DNA from: Prorocentrum cordatum
Lineage: Eukaryota; Sar; Dinophyceae; Prorocentrales; Prorocentraceae
DNA length: 64,000 bases
Direction of reading: 5' to 3'
Assembly: GCA_963575745.1 (NCBI GenBank)
Contig: CAUYUJ010003891.1
Span: forward strand, 422,693-486,692
The notes beneath the pieces were generated by a model. That model did not search any database. It saw only the letters and a program-made list of their open reading frames with translations, and was not told the origin of the DNA. Shown one piece after another: positions 27,899 through 38,330 of the stretch (position 1 is the first letter of the stretch; every line of letters begins with the position of its first letter). The position numbers and the translations under genes are program-made.

Positions 27899-29560
27899 TT
27901 ACTTGCACCGACCAAGCGTGGAATGACGTCGCTGGACGCCGGGGGTTTCCGAATCCCCACCCTCGTCGTCACTGGACGACACACCGAAATGCGCCTCGGC
28001 GACGGCCTGGCGCTCCATCTCCTCAACGTCAAGATAGCGCATCCAAGCTGGCATCTGCCCGTCACCTGCCTTCAGGATGTCGGTGACTCGGCCGCCGAAC
28101 TCCACAATGTCTTGGGCGTGGCCCCGACGGAACGAGTGGGTGCCGTAGGCGTCGGCGTTAACTACCCCCGTGCGACGCAGTGCCGACCGCAGCGCGTTAC
28201 GTACACCCGCGGCGCACCAGCCCGGCCACGGGGCCTCTCCAACGGACTGCGAGTTGAACCGCGCGCCGAGAGCGTGTACGGGGCACGTGGCGCGTGAGCG
28301 CTGACACCAGCAATTGCGCACAATAATTGTCCGTCTTTCCCGGCTCTTCCGTCTGGCGAGCGATGAGACGGCCGCCTCTTCGCTGATGAAAAGGCCCGCG
28401 CGTAAATGTGACGCGTCGTCGAGCGAGGCGGCCCGTTGGATGACCAGCGCTTCCGACGGGAGGCGAAGTAGAAACGCGCACGCGGTCGCGAAGAGGAGAC
28501 CCAGCCCGGATCCCTCTGGTAACGCGCCTGGGCGTTCCAGTAGCTGTTCCATCACGTGCATCCGGGCCGCCATGCGGGGTCGTGCCGACCAACCCGAACG
28601 CTTCTCGATAGCCAGCTTGGCGCCGGCCAGCGACGCGTGCGCGAACGCTGCGTCTGCCACACGCGCGACGTGGCATGCCTTCTTCAAGTGCGAAAGGTAA
28701 TTGCAGAACGTCGCGCGACACCTGAACGTCGTAGACCAGAGCAAAAGACCGTCGACCGACGGCGGGAGTTCGCTGCCTTTGCGCTGCAAAACGTCGCGCG
28801 CGAACTTCACCCAACATTCGAAGCCGCTGCGAACCTGCGGTAGTGACCGTGGGCACGAACCGAGCAGGGCGCTGTTACGGGCAACCTGGGCCCACGCCCG
28901 CCCCGCCTCGGGCGACGTGACGGCTGCGGCAGCCTTCGCGATCTCGCAACGCGGATCGCCCATCTGACGCTCGAAACCTTCCGTTGCCGTGCGTAGCGCA
29001 CGGCGTACCGCTGCCACTGGGTCCGCTGCTTAGCTGCGGCTGCGCCGCCGACGGGCCGTAAGCATCGCGGGTGGAGGCCCCGGTGGCGGCGCCGGCCCTG
29101 GGATACCCTGCGCGCGCGGCCGCGCGCGAAGACGTCGCGCGCGTGCAACGTGCGGAGGCGACGGACCACGCGGGGTGCCCATAACCGCACACTCGGGGAA
29201 GAGGACGATGAAGAAGCCGAGCTCGCAGAGCCTTGACTCGACGGGCGTGCCCGCGCCGCCTCGCCACCGTTGGGCCTGGCGTTCGCCCATCGTCCTTAAG
29301 AATACGCGCGGCGCGCGCGCACGACCCGCGCGCCCGCGATGCGCGCCACCTTGCGGGCGTGCCAGCAGCTCTCGCACTGCTGTCGCTGCGGTGGCAGAAA
29401 GGCGTTCGCGACCCAGAAAGTCATCGAACAGCGCACCCTCGAGGTGCTGCCAGCGCGTCATCCCGTTAAACCGCAGGCAAGAGCAAACCGCGTCGATATC
29501 AGCACGTGACGCCCTGGGCAGAACATTGCTCAGCTGAGCGGCGAAATCGTCGTGAGACAT
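27899..29560 (-). pseudogene. Element A: SAM-like domain fused to tyrosine recombinase
   Basis: A single minus-strand frame runs from ATG 29,560 to 27,899, broken only by one TAA at 29,030-29,032. Residues 1-~90 (MSHDDFAAQLSNVLPRASRA, FNGMTRWQHLEGALFDDFLG) resemble a small helical SAM-like domain. A Pro/Arg/Gly linker follows. The C-terminal ~370 residues are the recombinase, which would integrate circular cDNA in the nucleus: FLLRLPSEALVIQ supplies the first catalytic Arg, YGTHSFRRGHAQD the His-x-x-Arg box, and WMRYLDVEEM the nucleophilic Tyr. The residue between these boxes is Gly (LKAGDGQMP) where element B has Trp (LKAGDWQMP) and the family has His/Trp. Downstream of the stop an ATG at 29,017 could still start a 372-residue recombinase. 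Inactivation is likely but not certain. Confidence 0.75.
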
Positions 29561-29705
29561 AATGATACAGGCTAGGTCGCGTGGACCTTGCGGTGTGAGC
29601 CCCTGCTGAGTGGCGCGCGTCAACCGTGGCGCGCGCCGCGAGATACCCGATAGCTGGCGCCGAGTTTCGGCTGCCTCGCAGCGTAGCCGTGCTGCCAGCG
29701 CTGGC

Positions 29706-32206
29706 TCACCTTGTCGGGATGAGCATCGACGTCCATGACGCTGGCGTGCAGAACGCCTCGTCCAGGTGCGGATCAATTCGCACTGCACCGAGCTGCCGCA
29801 GCAGCCCGAACTCACCCCTGGACGGATCATCTGCGATATTTTCGTCTGTCGGCACCCGCTCCACACGTGCTAGACACCGCAATTGCGCAATCTTGACCCA
29901 GAGGCCGTGTGCGAGACAAGCGTGATCGAACGCGCGCGCGGCGCCGCTGCCGGCGGCGGCCTGCGCGCCTGTGTTGTCAGACCAGATTACGACGCGCCGA
30001 CGGCGGAGCAGGTGTTCAAACGAGCACAAGCCCAGGGCAATGCTCAGCATTTCCAAGCCCATGATTTGATTATCTTCCCTGGGCTGGAACGCCTTCAAGA
30101 TCCTGGCGCACGCGTGCGCGCGCGTCGCGACCAAAACTGACGCTGACCTGCGCAGCCGTGCCGGGCGGCAGGTGGCATGCACGTCCAGTAGCATTTGTTG
30201 TCAACGAACAGTACGGCGGCCGCCATGGGCGGGCGGCTGGCTGCGTCGCAGAACAGATGGGCCACGGGGCCCGCCGCTTCGTCGCACCACCTTCGTGACT
30301 GTGCCAGCTCGCCGCCCAGCACGATCAACCACCACCGCTGCACTAGCCGTAGCGCTTGCGGCATGTCGGGAGAGCCGCGATGTGCCTGGGCGTAGATCGG
30401 CCTGCCGCAACGTGGGCGTGGCAAATGGGTGCGCTGCCGGCGCACGGTACAGAAAAACACCTGAGCATGGCGCGCCCCGCGCGGTTGAACATGTTACCGG
30501 ATGCCCAGGCCAGTGCGCCCGCGAGTTTGCTCGCGTCACCTGGCCGCGCGCGCCACGACGCTGCGTGGCGGGCCGCAAACTGGGTCCACGCCTGCGCGTA
30601 AGATGCCCGAATCGAGTGCCAACGTGATACGTGCTGTCCACTTAGCGATCTTGTCGGGCAGCGGAACGCACGACATCCCCCCCGATGAGAGGTCGACGCG
30701 AAGTCCCAGGATACCGAGCGGGACAGCATAGGAAATCTTCTCGTCTGCCAGCGCGGACCGGCCCAAGAAGCATCTTACGATGCGCGCGATGCAATCCAGC
30801 AGGTGTTCGACCTGCCGCGCGGCGCGTGACGGCGACCGATCGGCCGGCTCGCGTGACACCCCGCGCCTCGGCCCACCTTTCGGCGCCGAACATGTCGTCC
30901 ACGTAACGAAAGATCGCCGCGTGGAGTACACGGTGTAGAATCGCGCATATGAGGGCGCCAACGCGTTCCCAGTTATGAACGCTTGCAACTGCGCGGGGGA
31001 CAAGTGCGACGCGGTGTGTGCCGAGAGCGGACGACGCGCCTGCCCCGAATGGGCACGCGCAGTGAGCATGCGCCGTGACCTCATCCTTGTAACGGAATAT
31101 GACCCTAATCAAAGCCCGATGCTCAGGTCGCAGCGGAAGCCTCCGGAAGGCGGCGTCGATGTCGAGCTTGAACAAGCGCGGCACAGCGGATGCCTGCAAC
31201 CCGGGCGCGCGTGGCCCTTGCGCCCTCGCGACGCAGCGGCCACCGTTTCAGTAAATAATCGGCAAAGCAGGTATAGGTGATCAATTGTCTCGTGCCGCAT
31301 ACGCTCACGCGGACGCGTTGCGGCGTTGATGCCGGCAATGGAGCAATCGTCCACCGCGCGAACCTGCCGCGAAGTGCGCGCGCACGACAAACTTTAAACA
31401 ACGCTTCGCGCGGGCGCGCGCGCGCGCCTTGCGGGCGCCGTCGCTCCTGACACCCTGTGCTACCCCGAACCGGGGCGCCAGAATGATACTGCCCAAGTCG
31501 AGGTCTGACAGACCCTCGGGCGCTCGCATCCTCCATAGTCGGAGATCTTTATCCGCGAGGTCCTGGGGTCGGAGCGTAAACGCGCGAGCAGACGCTTGTT
31601 TGCCGCCCGGGCGCCCTTTAAAAGAACCTCGGTGGACTTCTCTTGCGGAAATGTAGCAGGCGCGCCAATGCCCGACACCGGTAATTCACCCAGCAGGGGC
31701 GCCCCCTCGCGCGCGACGGGCGCGCGATGGCAAACGACTGCGGCACGTGGGCACGCCTGACGAAAGAACTCCACGCATTCGCGATCAATGTGTCCAATGC
31801 TGGCCGCCAACTCTGCAAGCAGCGGCCCGTTGACATGCCAGGCGACCCCGCGAACGCCTTCGTCTGCGCCGCGGTACCACGCCTCGATGGCGCCACTCTG
31901 CTCGAGCTGGCGGGCCCGAGTTTCAATGCGCCAAACGGCTTCTTCGCGCGCTCGCCGGACCGCGCCGGGCGTGCGCTCACTGATCCAGCGCACCGCGTCT
32001 GAGACGTCTGTCGCCAACGTGGTCTTCTTTTCAAATTCGTATGTCCTGCCTTGGGCCTGACGTATGAAGTCGCGCTTGAGGGCGCACTTTGCGCCGTCCC
32101 GCGCCGGCGGCGCCGGTGCGGGCGGCGCGCCCTTCGCCGTGCAACGTCGTTTCGGCAGCGGCGGCGGCGCCGGTATGATGCTTGACCGTTGTGGCCGCAC
32201 CACCAT
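29706..32206 (-). pseudogene. Element A: pol (reverse transcriptase-RNase H), frameshifted
   Basis: Read on the minus strand from ATG 32,206 (MVVRPQRSSIIPAPPPLPKR). N-terminal region: LATDVSDAVRWISERTP, DRECVEFFRQACPRAAVV, LGELPVSGI. RT fingers: RQVRAVDDCSIAGINAATRP (31,390-31,109). Palm: RLFKLDIDAAFRRLPLRPEH (motif A) and IFRYVDDMFGAERW (motif C, YVDD) at 31,199-30,642. Thumb: LDCIARIVRCFLGRSALADE, KISYAVPLGILGLRVDLSSG (31,084-30,536). RNase H start: WWLIVLGGELAQSRRWCDEA, AVLFVDNKCYW (30,460-30,095). RNase H core: VVIWSDNTGAQAAAG, ARAFDHACLAHGLW, RVPTDENIADDPSRGEF (30,194-29,706). These blocks lie in at least three frames, so no single protein can be made from this copy without recoding or splicing. 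Confidence 0.75.
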
Positions 32207-32687
32207 AATACAAGAGTGCGAAGACTGCGCAGCCGTGAGCCCCTGCGCGTCCTCTCTTGCAACAAAACTCTGCCGCCGCTGACTCCACGAGAGGCGCGAC
32301 ACCGCCGATGCGCGTGTACGGTGGCAACCGACGCCACCCGCCACACTCCACCAATGCGCGTGGGCAGGACGAGGGCGCGAGAGCATTGGTAGCGCACCCC
32401 CCAAGCCGAGCAGGGCCTCGCACGAGAAGCCCTGGCCTCTGCGGGATGCTTGTACGCCTTCCACGGGTGCACCCACCGCGGATAAGGCGAGACCAGACCT
32501 GCGTGCAACGCCGCGCGCCGCGCCATGCGCGCGAGCAGGAACGCTACGTGCCTTGGGACGGGCCGCGCGCGAATGGCCCTCTCTTCATAGAAATGTAACC
32601 GCAGACGAATGCGTCAGAATGCCTCAGCGCGAGGCCGGCGCGCTGCGCCAGGCAGGAAAGCCACGCAGGTCACGGGCACCGCCTGCG

Positions 32688-33392
32688 TTATCTGCAGCAG
32701 CGCCTGCCGCGCGCGCGGCCGCGGAGCGAACGGCGCGACCGCGCAAACATTGCGAGGGCGCCGCGAAACGAGGACGTCAAGCGCTCCCCTACTTCTTGGC
32801 CCATTTCGCGGGCCGGGGCGGCGTGCGCGGCGCGTCTGGCGCCGGCCTCTTCGAGCTGCCCCACGCGCCCGTCTTCCACGTAGATCGGCCCCAGCCGCCG
32901 CTGTGCCAGGACGCACCGGAATGCGAAGAGCGCGTCTCCGCCGCGCCCTTGTTCGGCGCGGCGCGGCCACTGCCGCGGCCGTTGCCCGCGGGCGTGGCCT
33001 GGGCGGCCTGCCCCTGCGCCTGCAAACGCACCTGTCACGCGAAACGCGCGACGCCCCCGGCACGCGCGGGCGACCTTGGCTGCGCGGTCGAACTCGTTCT
33101 CGGCAGACCGCAGGGACAACGCGTCGAGCCCTTTCGAGGCCTCCTCAATATCGAACTTCTCGACGCCGCTCTGTCGCGAGCGCTCGGCCCAGCTCTTGCG
33201 GACGATTTTGTCGTGCAGGAGCCCAAGCCCCGCCTTGCGGCCCGCGAGCGGAGCTTCCAAGGCCACCTCGCGAAAGGCAACGGGTGCGCGCGCCGCTACG
33301 CGTGCGCGCTGGCACGTCGCGGACCTGGAGCACAAATCGCTTATGCTCCAAGCAGCGCGCGTAAGATAGCTGATTAGTGGCAGCAGCCGCAA
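32688..33392 (-). CDS. Element A: gag-like ORF, 234 codons
   Basis: An intact frame also intact in element B (41,238-41,942), lying just upstream of pol as gag would. A helical, charged segment (VALEAPLAGRKAGLGLLHDK, IVRKSWAERSRQSG, FDIEEASKGLDALSLRSAEN) is followed by a Gly/Arg-rich basic tail. No zinc knuckle. The opposite strand is also open here, so strand choice rests on the direction of pol and recombinase. Confidence 0.45.
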   Translation of the reverse strand: MRLLPLISYLTRAAWSISDLCSRSATCQRARVAARAPVAFREVALEAPLAGRKAGLGLLHDKIVRKSWAERSRQSGVEKFDIEEASKGLDALSLRSAENEFDRAAKVARACRGRRAFRVTGAFAGAGAGRPGHARGQRPRQWPRRAEQGRGGDALFAFRCVLAQRRLGPIYVEDGRVGQLEEAGARRAAHAAPAREMGQEVGERLTSSFRGALAMFARSRRSLRGRARGRRCCR

Positions 33393-33727
33393 TCGCCCAT
33401 GCGTCGTAGGCGAGGTGAAACTCGGCCCACGACAACGCGCGCTGACCTTTACTGCCGCACTCAGCCGTCACTCCGTTGGCGTCTGCGTCGTCGACCCCGT
33501 GGGTGGGCGCTCGCGGCCCAGGTCGGGAGAAAGCCGCGCAAATCAGAGTAAACGAAAGGATTCGCGCAGCCCCTCTTTCTCGCGCGTACGACCTCGACAG
33601 CCATCCAATCACATTTCTCGCTCCTGTGCAAGGCAGCGACCGCTGTCACCGCCGTTGGCGCGCTCACGTGAGGGCGCGCCTCGGCCAGATCGTCTGGCTG
33701 AGGCCGTTCAACGTAATCGTCGCCAGC

Positions 33728-34072
33728 TCAGCGCCCACGTCTACGTGGTGTACGGGGGCGGCCATTCCCACATTGGCCTCCGCCCCGATGCGAGCGTGCA
33801 GACCAGGGGGGCTCGCCGGGCGCGCTCGCGCACGCTGCCTGCTTACCCGCAGTTGTGGTGCGCTCCAGCGCGCGGTGGAGCACGCCTTTCACGCCCGCTG
33901 GCAGGCCCTCCGAGCCTGACAGTTCTTCTAGCCGAATGTTCGCCAGCTGTGCCGGCGTCAGCAGCTTATTAGCGCCTAGGCAGTCAATCGCAGCTTTGTA
34001 TTCGATGTCCGACCATTCTGCCCCGAACACGGGGTCTTGGCGCAGAAAGCTCAGCAGCGGTCCGTCCGCCAT
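33728..34072 (-). CDS. Element A: small ORF with SAM-like domain
   Basis: From ATG 34,072: MADGPLLSFLRQDPVFGAEW, SDIEYKAAIDCLGANKLLTP, LANIRLEELSGSEGLPAG, then a Ser/Arg/Gly-rich tail. The helical pattern (two short helices, a 'LTPAQLANIRLEEL' block) resembles SAM/HhH-type adaptor domains and echoes the domain fused to the recombinase. Present in both elements (B: 42,274-42,618). Confidence 0.45.
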   Translation of the reverse strand: MADGPLLSFLRQDPVFGAEWSDIEYKAAIDCLGANKLLTPAQLANIRLEELSGSEGLPAGVKGVLHRALERTTTAGKQAACASAPGEPPWSARSHRGGGQCGNGRPRTPRRRGR

Positions 34073-34775
34073 CACTAACAAAGAAGCCAGAAAACACCAG
34101 CGTCGCACTGCTCGCACACGCGGGGATCACGCGGCGGGCCAACTGCAACGCAGCGCACTCAACACGCGTACAGAAAGACGGCGACGCCGGTAGCAACACG
34201 AGCGAGGTGCCTGCAGATACCTGGTCCGCCGCTTCGCAGACGCAAAACGAACGCGCGCACCCCGAACGCGGGGGAGGAACGGCGGCGCCGGGAACGCAAC
34301 GCGAGATGCCTGCGGAAACCTGGTCCGCTTATGGCCGTGAGCGCGGGTCACGCGTCTTACCGAGCGGGCAGGCGCTGGCCAGCTGGTCGATCCTCGCGCT
34401 TCGTGCGCACGGCCCAAGCGGCACCGTGGCCGTCAGCTCCGTCGAGGGGCTGCCTGAGGGCCCTGCGGCAGATGTGTGCCTCCGTGGCGACGATCTGTTG
34501 CGATCGCGCTGGGGGGCTGGATGCTCCCGCCGCCCGCGCACGCGACAGTAAGAACACACAAAAGGGCCAATGTGACACGTCTCGCGACATGAGGCGGGCT
34601 GCGCTGAGGGCACCTCGTCGTCAGACTACATCGCTACACAGCGTGCTTAGTAGCCCGCGCAGCGACCCTTATGCGGCCTCCAGTTGCGGGAGGGAGCGCG
34701 CAAATCCACACTGGGACGACACGCGCGGCACGAACGCGCGCGTTTGTTAAAAGCGTTGTGGTCGCGTGTGCCGCC

Positions 34776-35276
34776 CTAGGCGCCCGCGACCCGCGCTGGC
34801 GGGCGCACTCGCAGCTTTGCCCGGCGGAAGTGCGCTTCATCGCCGCTGTCTGGAGTGTCCATTAGACGGTAGCGCATCACGGGCGCAGAGACGATCTGGG
34901 GCTCAGCGTAGCCCATTATGATATGGCAGACGTCGCGCGGCAAACGCGGTGCGCATTGGGCCAGGGCGAAGCGCAGTTCAGCCCGCACCTGCTCCAGCCT
35001 TACTAACCGAGGGCCGACTGCTCCGAGTCGGACTGGCGACCAGCAGCTCTCGTTGGCAGGTTGTGCTGGCATTGCTAGGGGCGGGCCCCTTGGCGCTCGC
35101 CCCTGCAGCCTGGGGCCCGCCCCCTTAACCAGCAGGTAGCGAAGCCGCACGCGCGCCTGCGACAACGCTGTGTCTGCGTACGCGACCCGCGCGCGGGATG
35201 CGGTGCGCACCAAGGAGCCTCTTTCTGTTTTCGCCTCGAACGGCGCGAGCGCCGCCTGCGCAGCCTGCTCCGCCAT
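34776..35276 (-). CDS. Element A: 5' ORF of unknown function
   Basis: From ATG 35,276: MAEQAAQAALAPFEAKTERG, a helical stretch, then LEQVRAELRFALAQCAPRLP and RDVCHIIMGYAEPQIVS, a pattern slightly like the start of an F-box. The element B copy (43,380-43,817) keeps the same frame. First ORF on the minus strand after the right-end sequence. Function unknown. Confidence 0.4.
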   Translation of the reverse strand: MAEQAAQAALAPFEAKTERGSLVRTASRARVAYADTALSQARVRLRYLLVKGAGPRLQGRAPRGPPLAMPAQPANESCWSPVRLGAVGPRLVRLEQVRAELRFALAQCAPRLPRDVCHIIMGYAEPQIVSAPVMRYRLMDTPDSGDEAHFRRAKLRVRPPARVAGA

Positions 35277-35814
35277 CGCAAGTAAGCAGAAGCCGCTGAC
35301 TTCACACGACATTCGGAGCCGCTGCGAACCTGCGGCAGAAAGAGCAAAAAACCGTCGACCGACGGCGGGAGTTCGCTGCCTTTGCGCTGCGAGTCTGGCG
35401 CGCTGCGAGTCTCGCGCTCGACTGTTCACTGGGAATGCGAAAAAAACGTTTGCAACGATTGGCCACTATGGGCCTCCAAGCGAGACGCGCGGGTCTGCTG
35501 GCCGTCAGGCAAGCCGCAACGGCCGCCCTATCGAAGATTGGCCGCTCTAGGGCCGCCAGACATGCGGGCTGGCATCGGCTGCCCTGCTACTGAATGGCCA
35601 CTCTGGGCCGCCAGACGAGGGTCGCTCTGGACCCGCGAGGGGGAACCCTATGGGTACGTTGGTCACACTGGGCCGACGTAAGAGGCCACTCTGAGCTTGA
35701 TAGCAATGCCGTGACCCCTCAGGGCCGTGAAACAGACTCCGCCAGGGTGGAGAAACAACGCGTAGGCCACCAAGGACCAGCGGTGCTGGCCCGAGGTGAA
35801 CCAAGGGACATAGG

Positions 35815-36156
35815 GACAGAGGACCACACCCCGGCCAGCCGCCCAACCTTAAGAGTGCACACTAGGCAAGTGGGGCGCTGCAGACATGACCGGGTACTTT
35901 ATATCCCGCCCCGCGGCCAGGCGGCAAAGAGGAGACATCGCGACCGTGCGCGGAGGAGCGGAGGGAGGAAGGACCCCGACGCACGGCCGCGCGGCACGCC
36001 AGCATGCCCGCGCGGGGCCTGGCCCGCCCGACGTAGCGGCGGCGCGTGGCGGGTGGGCATGCGGGCGCCCGCCATCGCGCGGTGCGCCGACGGCGGGACA
36101 CTCCCGCCTGGGGGCGTCGACTTATGACTTGCAATAACAAATTATCACTGCCCCAC
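35815..36156 (-). repeat. Right-end sequence of element A
   Basis: From GACAGAGGACCACACCCCGG to CCCCAC; the same ~340 bp closes units 1 and 2 and element B. The terminal near-palindrome reads AATAACAAATTATC, mutated from AATAACAAGTTATT. Confidence 0.75.
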
Positions 36157-36511
36157 AAGTCTCCTTCGCGGCGACGTTCGACCGCGATGCCACCCAGAGG
36201 GGGGAATACGGCACCCAAACAACGTTGGGTGAGGCCGCGGCCGTGCGCCAACAGCCGACACGCCAGCCCACCGCGTCAAACGACACAGGCGGCTGGCGCG
36301 CCAGGGCGCAGGCCGAAGCACATGGATACCATACCCACTGCCACGGACCCAGGGGCTGAGGCCGAGCGCTGCCCCACACAGCGGGCCTGCGGCACCCGCA
36401 GGCACGCTGCCACCCAATGCCGGGCAGAGAGACGGCCGCAGACGCGTGGCCCGCGAGAGAGCGACCGATGGACCGAACGAGGGCGAACGAGCGAAGGGGC
36501 CTGGCGCGACG

Positions 36512-37679
36512 TTACTTGCACCGACCAAGCGTGGAATGACGTCGCTGGACGCGGGGGGGTTCCGAACCCCCACCCTCGTCGTCACTGGACAGCACGCCGA
36601 AATGCGCCTCGACGACGGCCTGGCGCTCCATCTTCTCAACGTCAAGATAGCGCATCCAAGCTGGCATCTGCCAGTCACCTGCCTTCAGGATGTCGGTGAC
36701 TCGGCCGCCGAACTCCACAATGTCTTGGGCGTGGCCCCGACGGAACGAGTGGGTGCCGTAGGCGTCGGCGTTAACTACTCCCGTGTGACGCAGTGCCGAC
36801 CGCAGCGCGTTACGTACACCCGTGGCGCACCAGCCCGCCCACGGGGCCTCTCCAACGGACTGCGAACTGAACCGCGCGCCGAGAGCGTGTGCGGGGCACG
36901 TGGCGCGTGAGCGCTGACACCAGCAATTGCGCACAATAGTTGTCCGTCTTTCTCGGTTCTTCCGTCTGGCGAGCGGTAAGACGGCCGCCTCTTCGCCGAT
37001 GAAAAAAGCCCGCGCGTAAATGTGACGCGTCGTCGAGCGAGGCGGCCCGTTGGATGACCAGCGCTTCCGACGGGAGGCGAAGTAGAAACGCGTACGCGGT
37101 CACGAAGAGGAGACCCAGCCAGGATCCCTCTGGTAACGCGCCTGGGCGTTCCAGTAGCTGTTCCAGCACGTGCATCCGGACCGCCATGCGGGGTCGTGCC
37201 GACCAACCCGAACGCTTCTCGATAGCCAGCTTGGCGCCGGCCAGCGACGCGTGCGTGAACGCTGCGTCTGCCACACGCGCGACGTGACATGCCTTCTTCA
37301 AATGCGAAAAGTAAATGCAGAACGTCGCGCGACACCTGAACGTCGTAGACCAGAGCAAAAGGCCGTCGACCGACGGCGGGAGTTCGCTGCCTTTGCGCTG
37401 CAAAACGTCGCGCGCGAACATCACCCAACATTCGAAGCCGCTGCGAACCTGCGGTAGTGACCGTGGGCACGATCCGAGCAGGGCGCTGTTACGGGCAACC
37501 TGGGCCCACGCCCGCCCCGCCTCGGGCGACGTGACGGCTGCGGCAGCCTTCGCGATCTCGCAACGCGGATCGCCTATCTGACGCTCGAAACCTTCCGTTG
37601 CCGTACGTAGCGCACGGCGTGCCGCTGCCACTGGGTCCGCTGCCGAGCTGCGGCTGCGCCGCCGACGGGCCGTAAGCAT
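36512..37679 (-). pseudogene. Element B: tyrosine recombinase, frameshifted
   Basis: From ATG 37,679 (MLTARRRRSRSSAADP) the N-terminal and Arg-I part (FLLRLPSEALVIQ) is in one frame to ~37,000. A shift in the run GATGAAAAAAGCCC (element A has GATGAAAAGGCCC) moves the C-terminal half into the frame ending at 36,512. That half keeps YGTHSFRRGHAQD, LKAGDWQMPAWMRYLDVEKM, so all family catalytic positions are present but divided between frames. The Trp lost from element A is intact here. Confidence 0.7.
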
Positions 37680-38185
37680 CGCGGGTGGAGGCCCAGGTGG
37701 CGGCGCCGGCCCTGGGATGCCCTGCGCGCGCGGCCGCGCGCGAAGACGTCGCGCGCGTGCAACGTGCGGAGAAAAGCGGTCTGCGACGGACCACGCGGGG
37801 TGCCCATAACCGCACACTCGAGGAAGAGGACGATGAAGAAGCCGAGCTCGCAGAGCCTTGACTCGACGGGCGTGCCCGCGCCGCCTCGCCACCGTTGGGC
37901 CTGGCGTTCGCCCATCGTCCTTAAGAATACGCGCGGCGCGCGCGCACGACCCGCGCGCCCGCGATGCACGCCACCTTGCGGGCGTGCCAGCAGCTCTCGC
38001 ACTGCTGTCGCTGCGGTGACAGAAAGGCGTTCACGACCCAGAAAGTCATCGAACAGCGCACCCTCGAGGTGCTGCCAGCGCGTCATCCCGTTAAACCGCA
38101 GGCAAGAGCAAACCGCGTCGATATCAGCACGTGACGCTCTGGGCAGAACATTGCTCAGCTGAGCGGCGAAATCGTCGTGAGACAT
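37574..38185 (-). CDS. Element B: SAM-like ORF, separated from the recombinase
   Basis: From ATG 38,185, identical at its start to the N-terminus of the element A fusion (MSHDDFAAQLSNVLPRASRA). The 14-base insertion near 37,775 puts it out of frame with the recombinase, so it ends at 37,574 inside the linker region. Confidence 0.6.
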   Translation of the reverse strand: MSHDDFAAQLSNVLPRASRADIDAVCSCLRFNGMTRWQHLEGALFDDFLGRERLSVTAATAVRELLARPQGGVHRGRAGRARAPRVFLRTMGERQAQRWRGGAGTPVESRLCELGFFIVLFLECAVMGTPRGPSQTAFLRTLHARDVFARGRARRASQGRRRHLGLHPRCLRPVGGAAAARQRTQWQRHAVRYVRQRKVSSVR

Positions 38186-38330
38186 AATGATACAGGCTAG
38201 GTCGCGTGGACCTTGCGGTGTGAGCCCCTGCTGAGTGGCGCGCGTCAACCGTGGCGCGCGCCGCGAGATACCCGATAGCTGGCGCCGAGTTTCGGCTGCC
38301 TCGCAGCGTAGCCGTGCTGCGAGCGCTGGC

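Larger units (their letters stand above)
27557..36156 (-). mobile_element. Element A, 8.6 kb DIRS/Ngaro-like retroelement
   Basis: Runs from the left end to the right end of the shared termini, with all the coding remnants between. Compared with element B it lacks ~20 bp in the left end (ACGGCACCCAAACAACG missing), ~24 bp near 31,560, and ~150 bp just inside the right end (GGGACATAG joins directly to GGACAGAGG). It keeps ~93 bp in the RT fingers that B has lost. The terminal CAT is changed to CAC and its right-end palindrome is mutated. Confidence 0.8.

Noticed and set aside
26267-36156. Reading the 640 bp units as ordinary LTRs of one LTR retrotransposon
   Set aside because: The same sequence does not flank both sides of each coding region as a direct LTR pair; left and right portions are shared ends, and the element encodes a tyrosine recombinase, not a DDE integrase.
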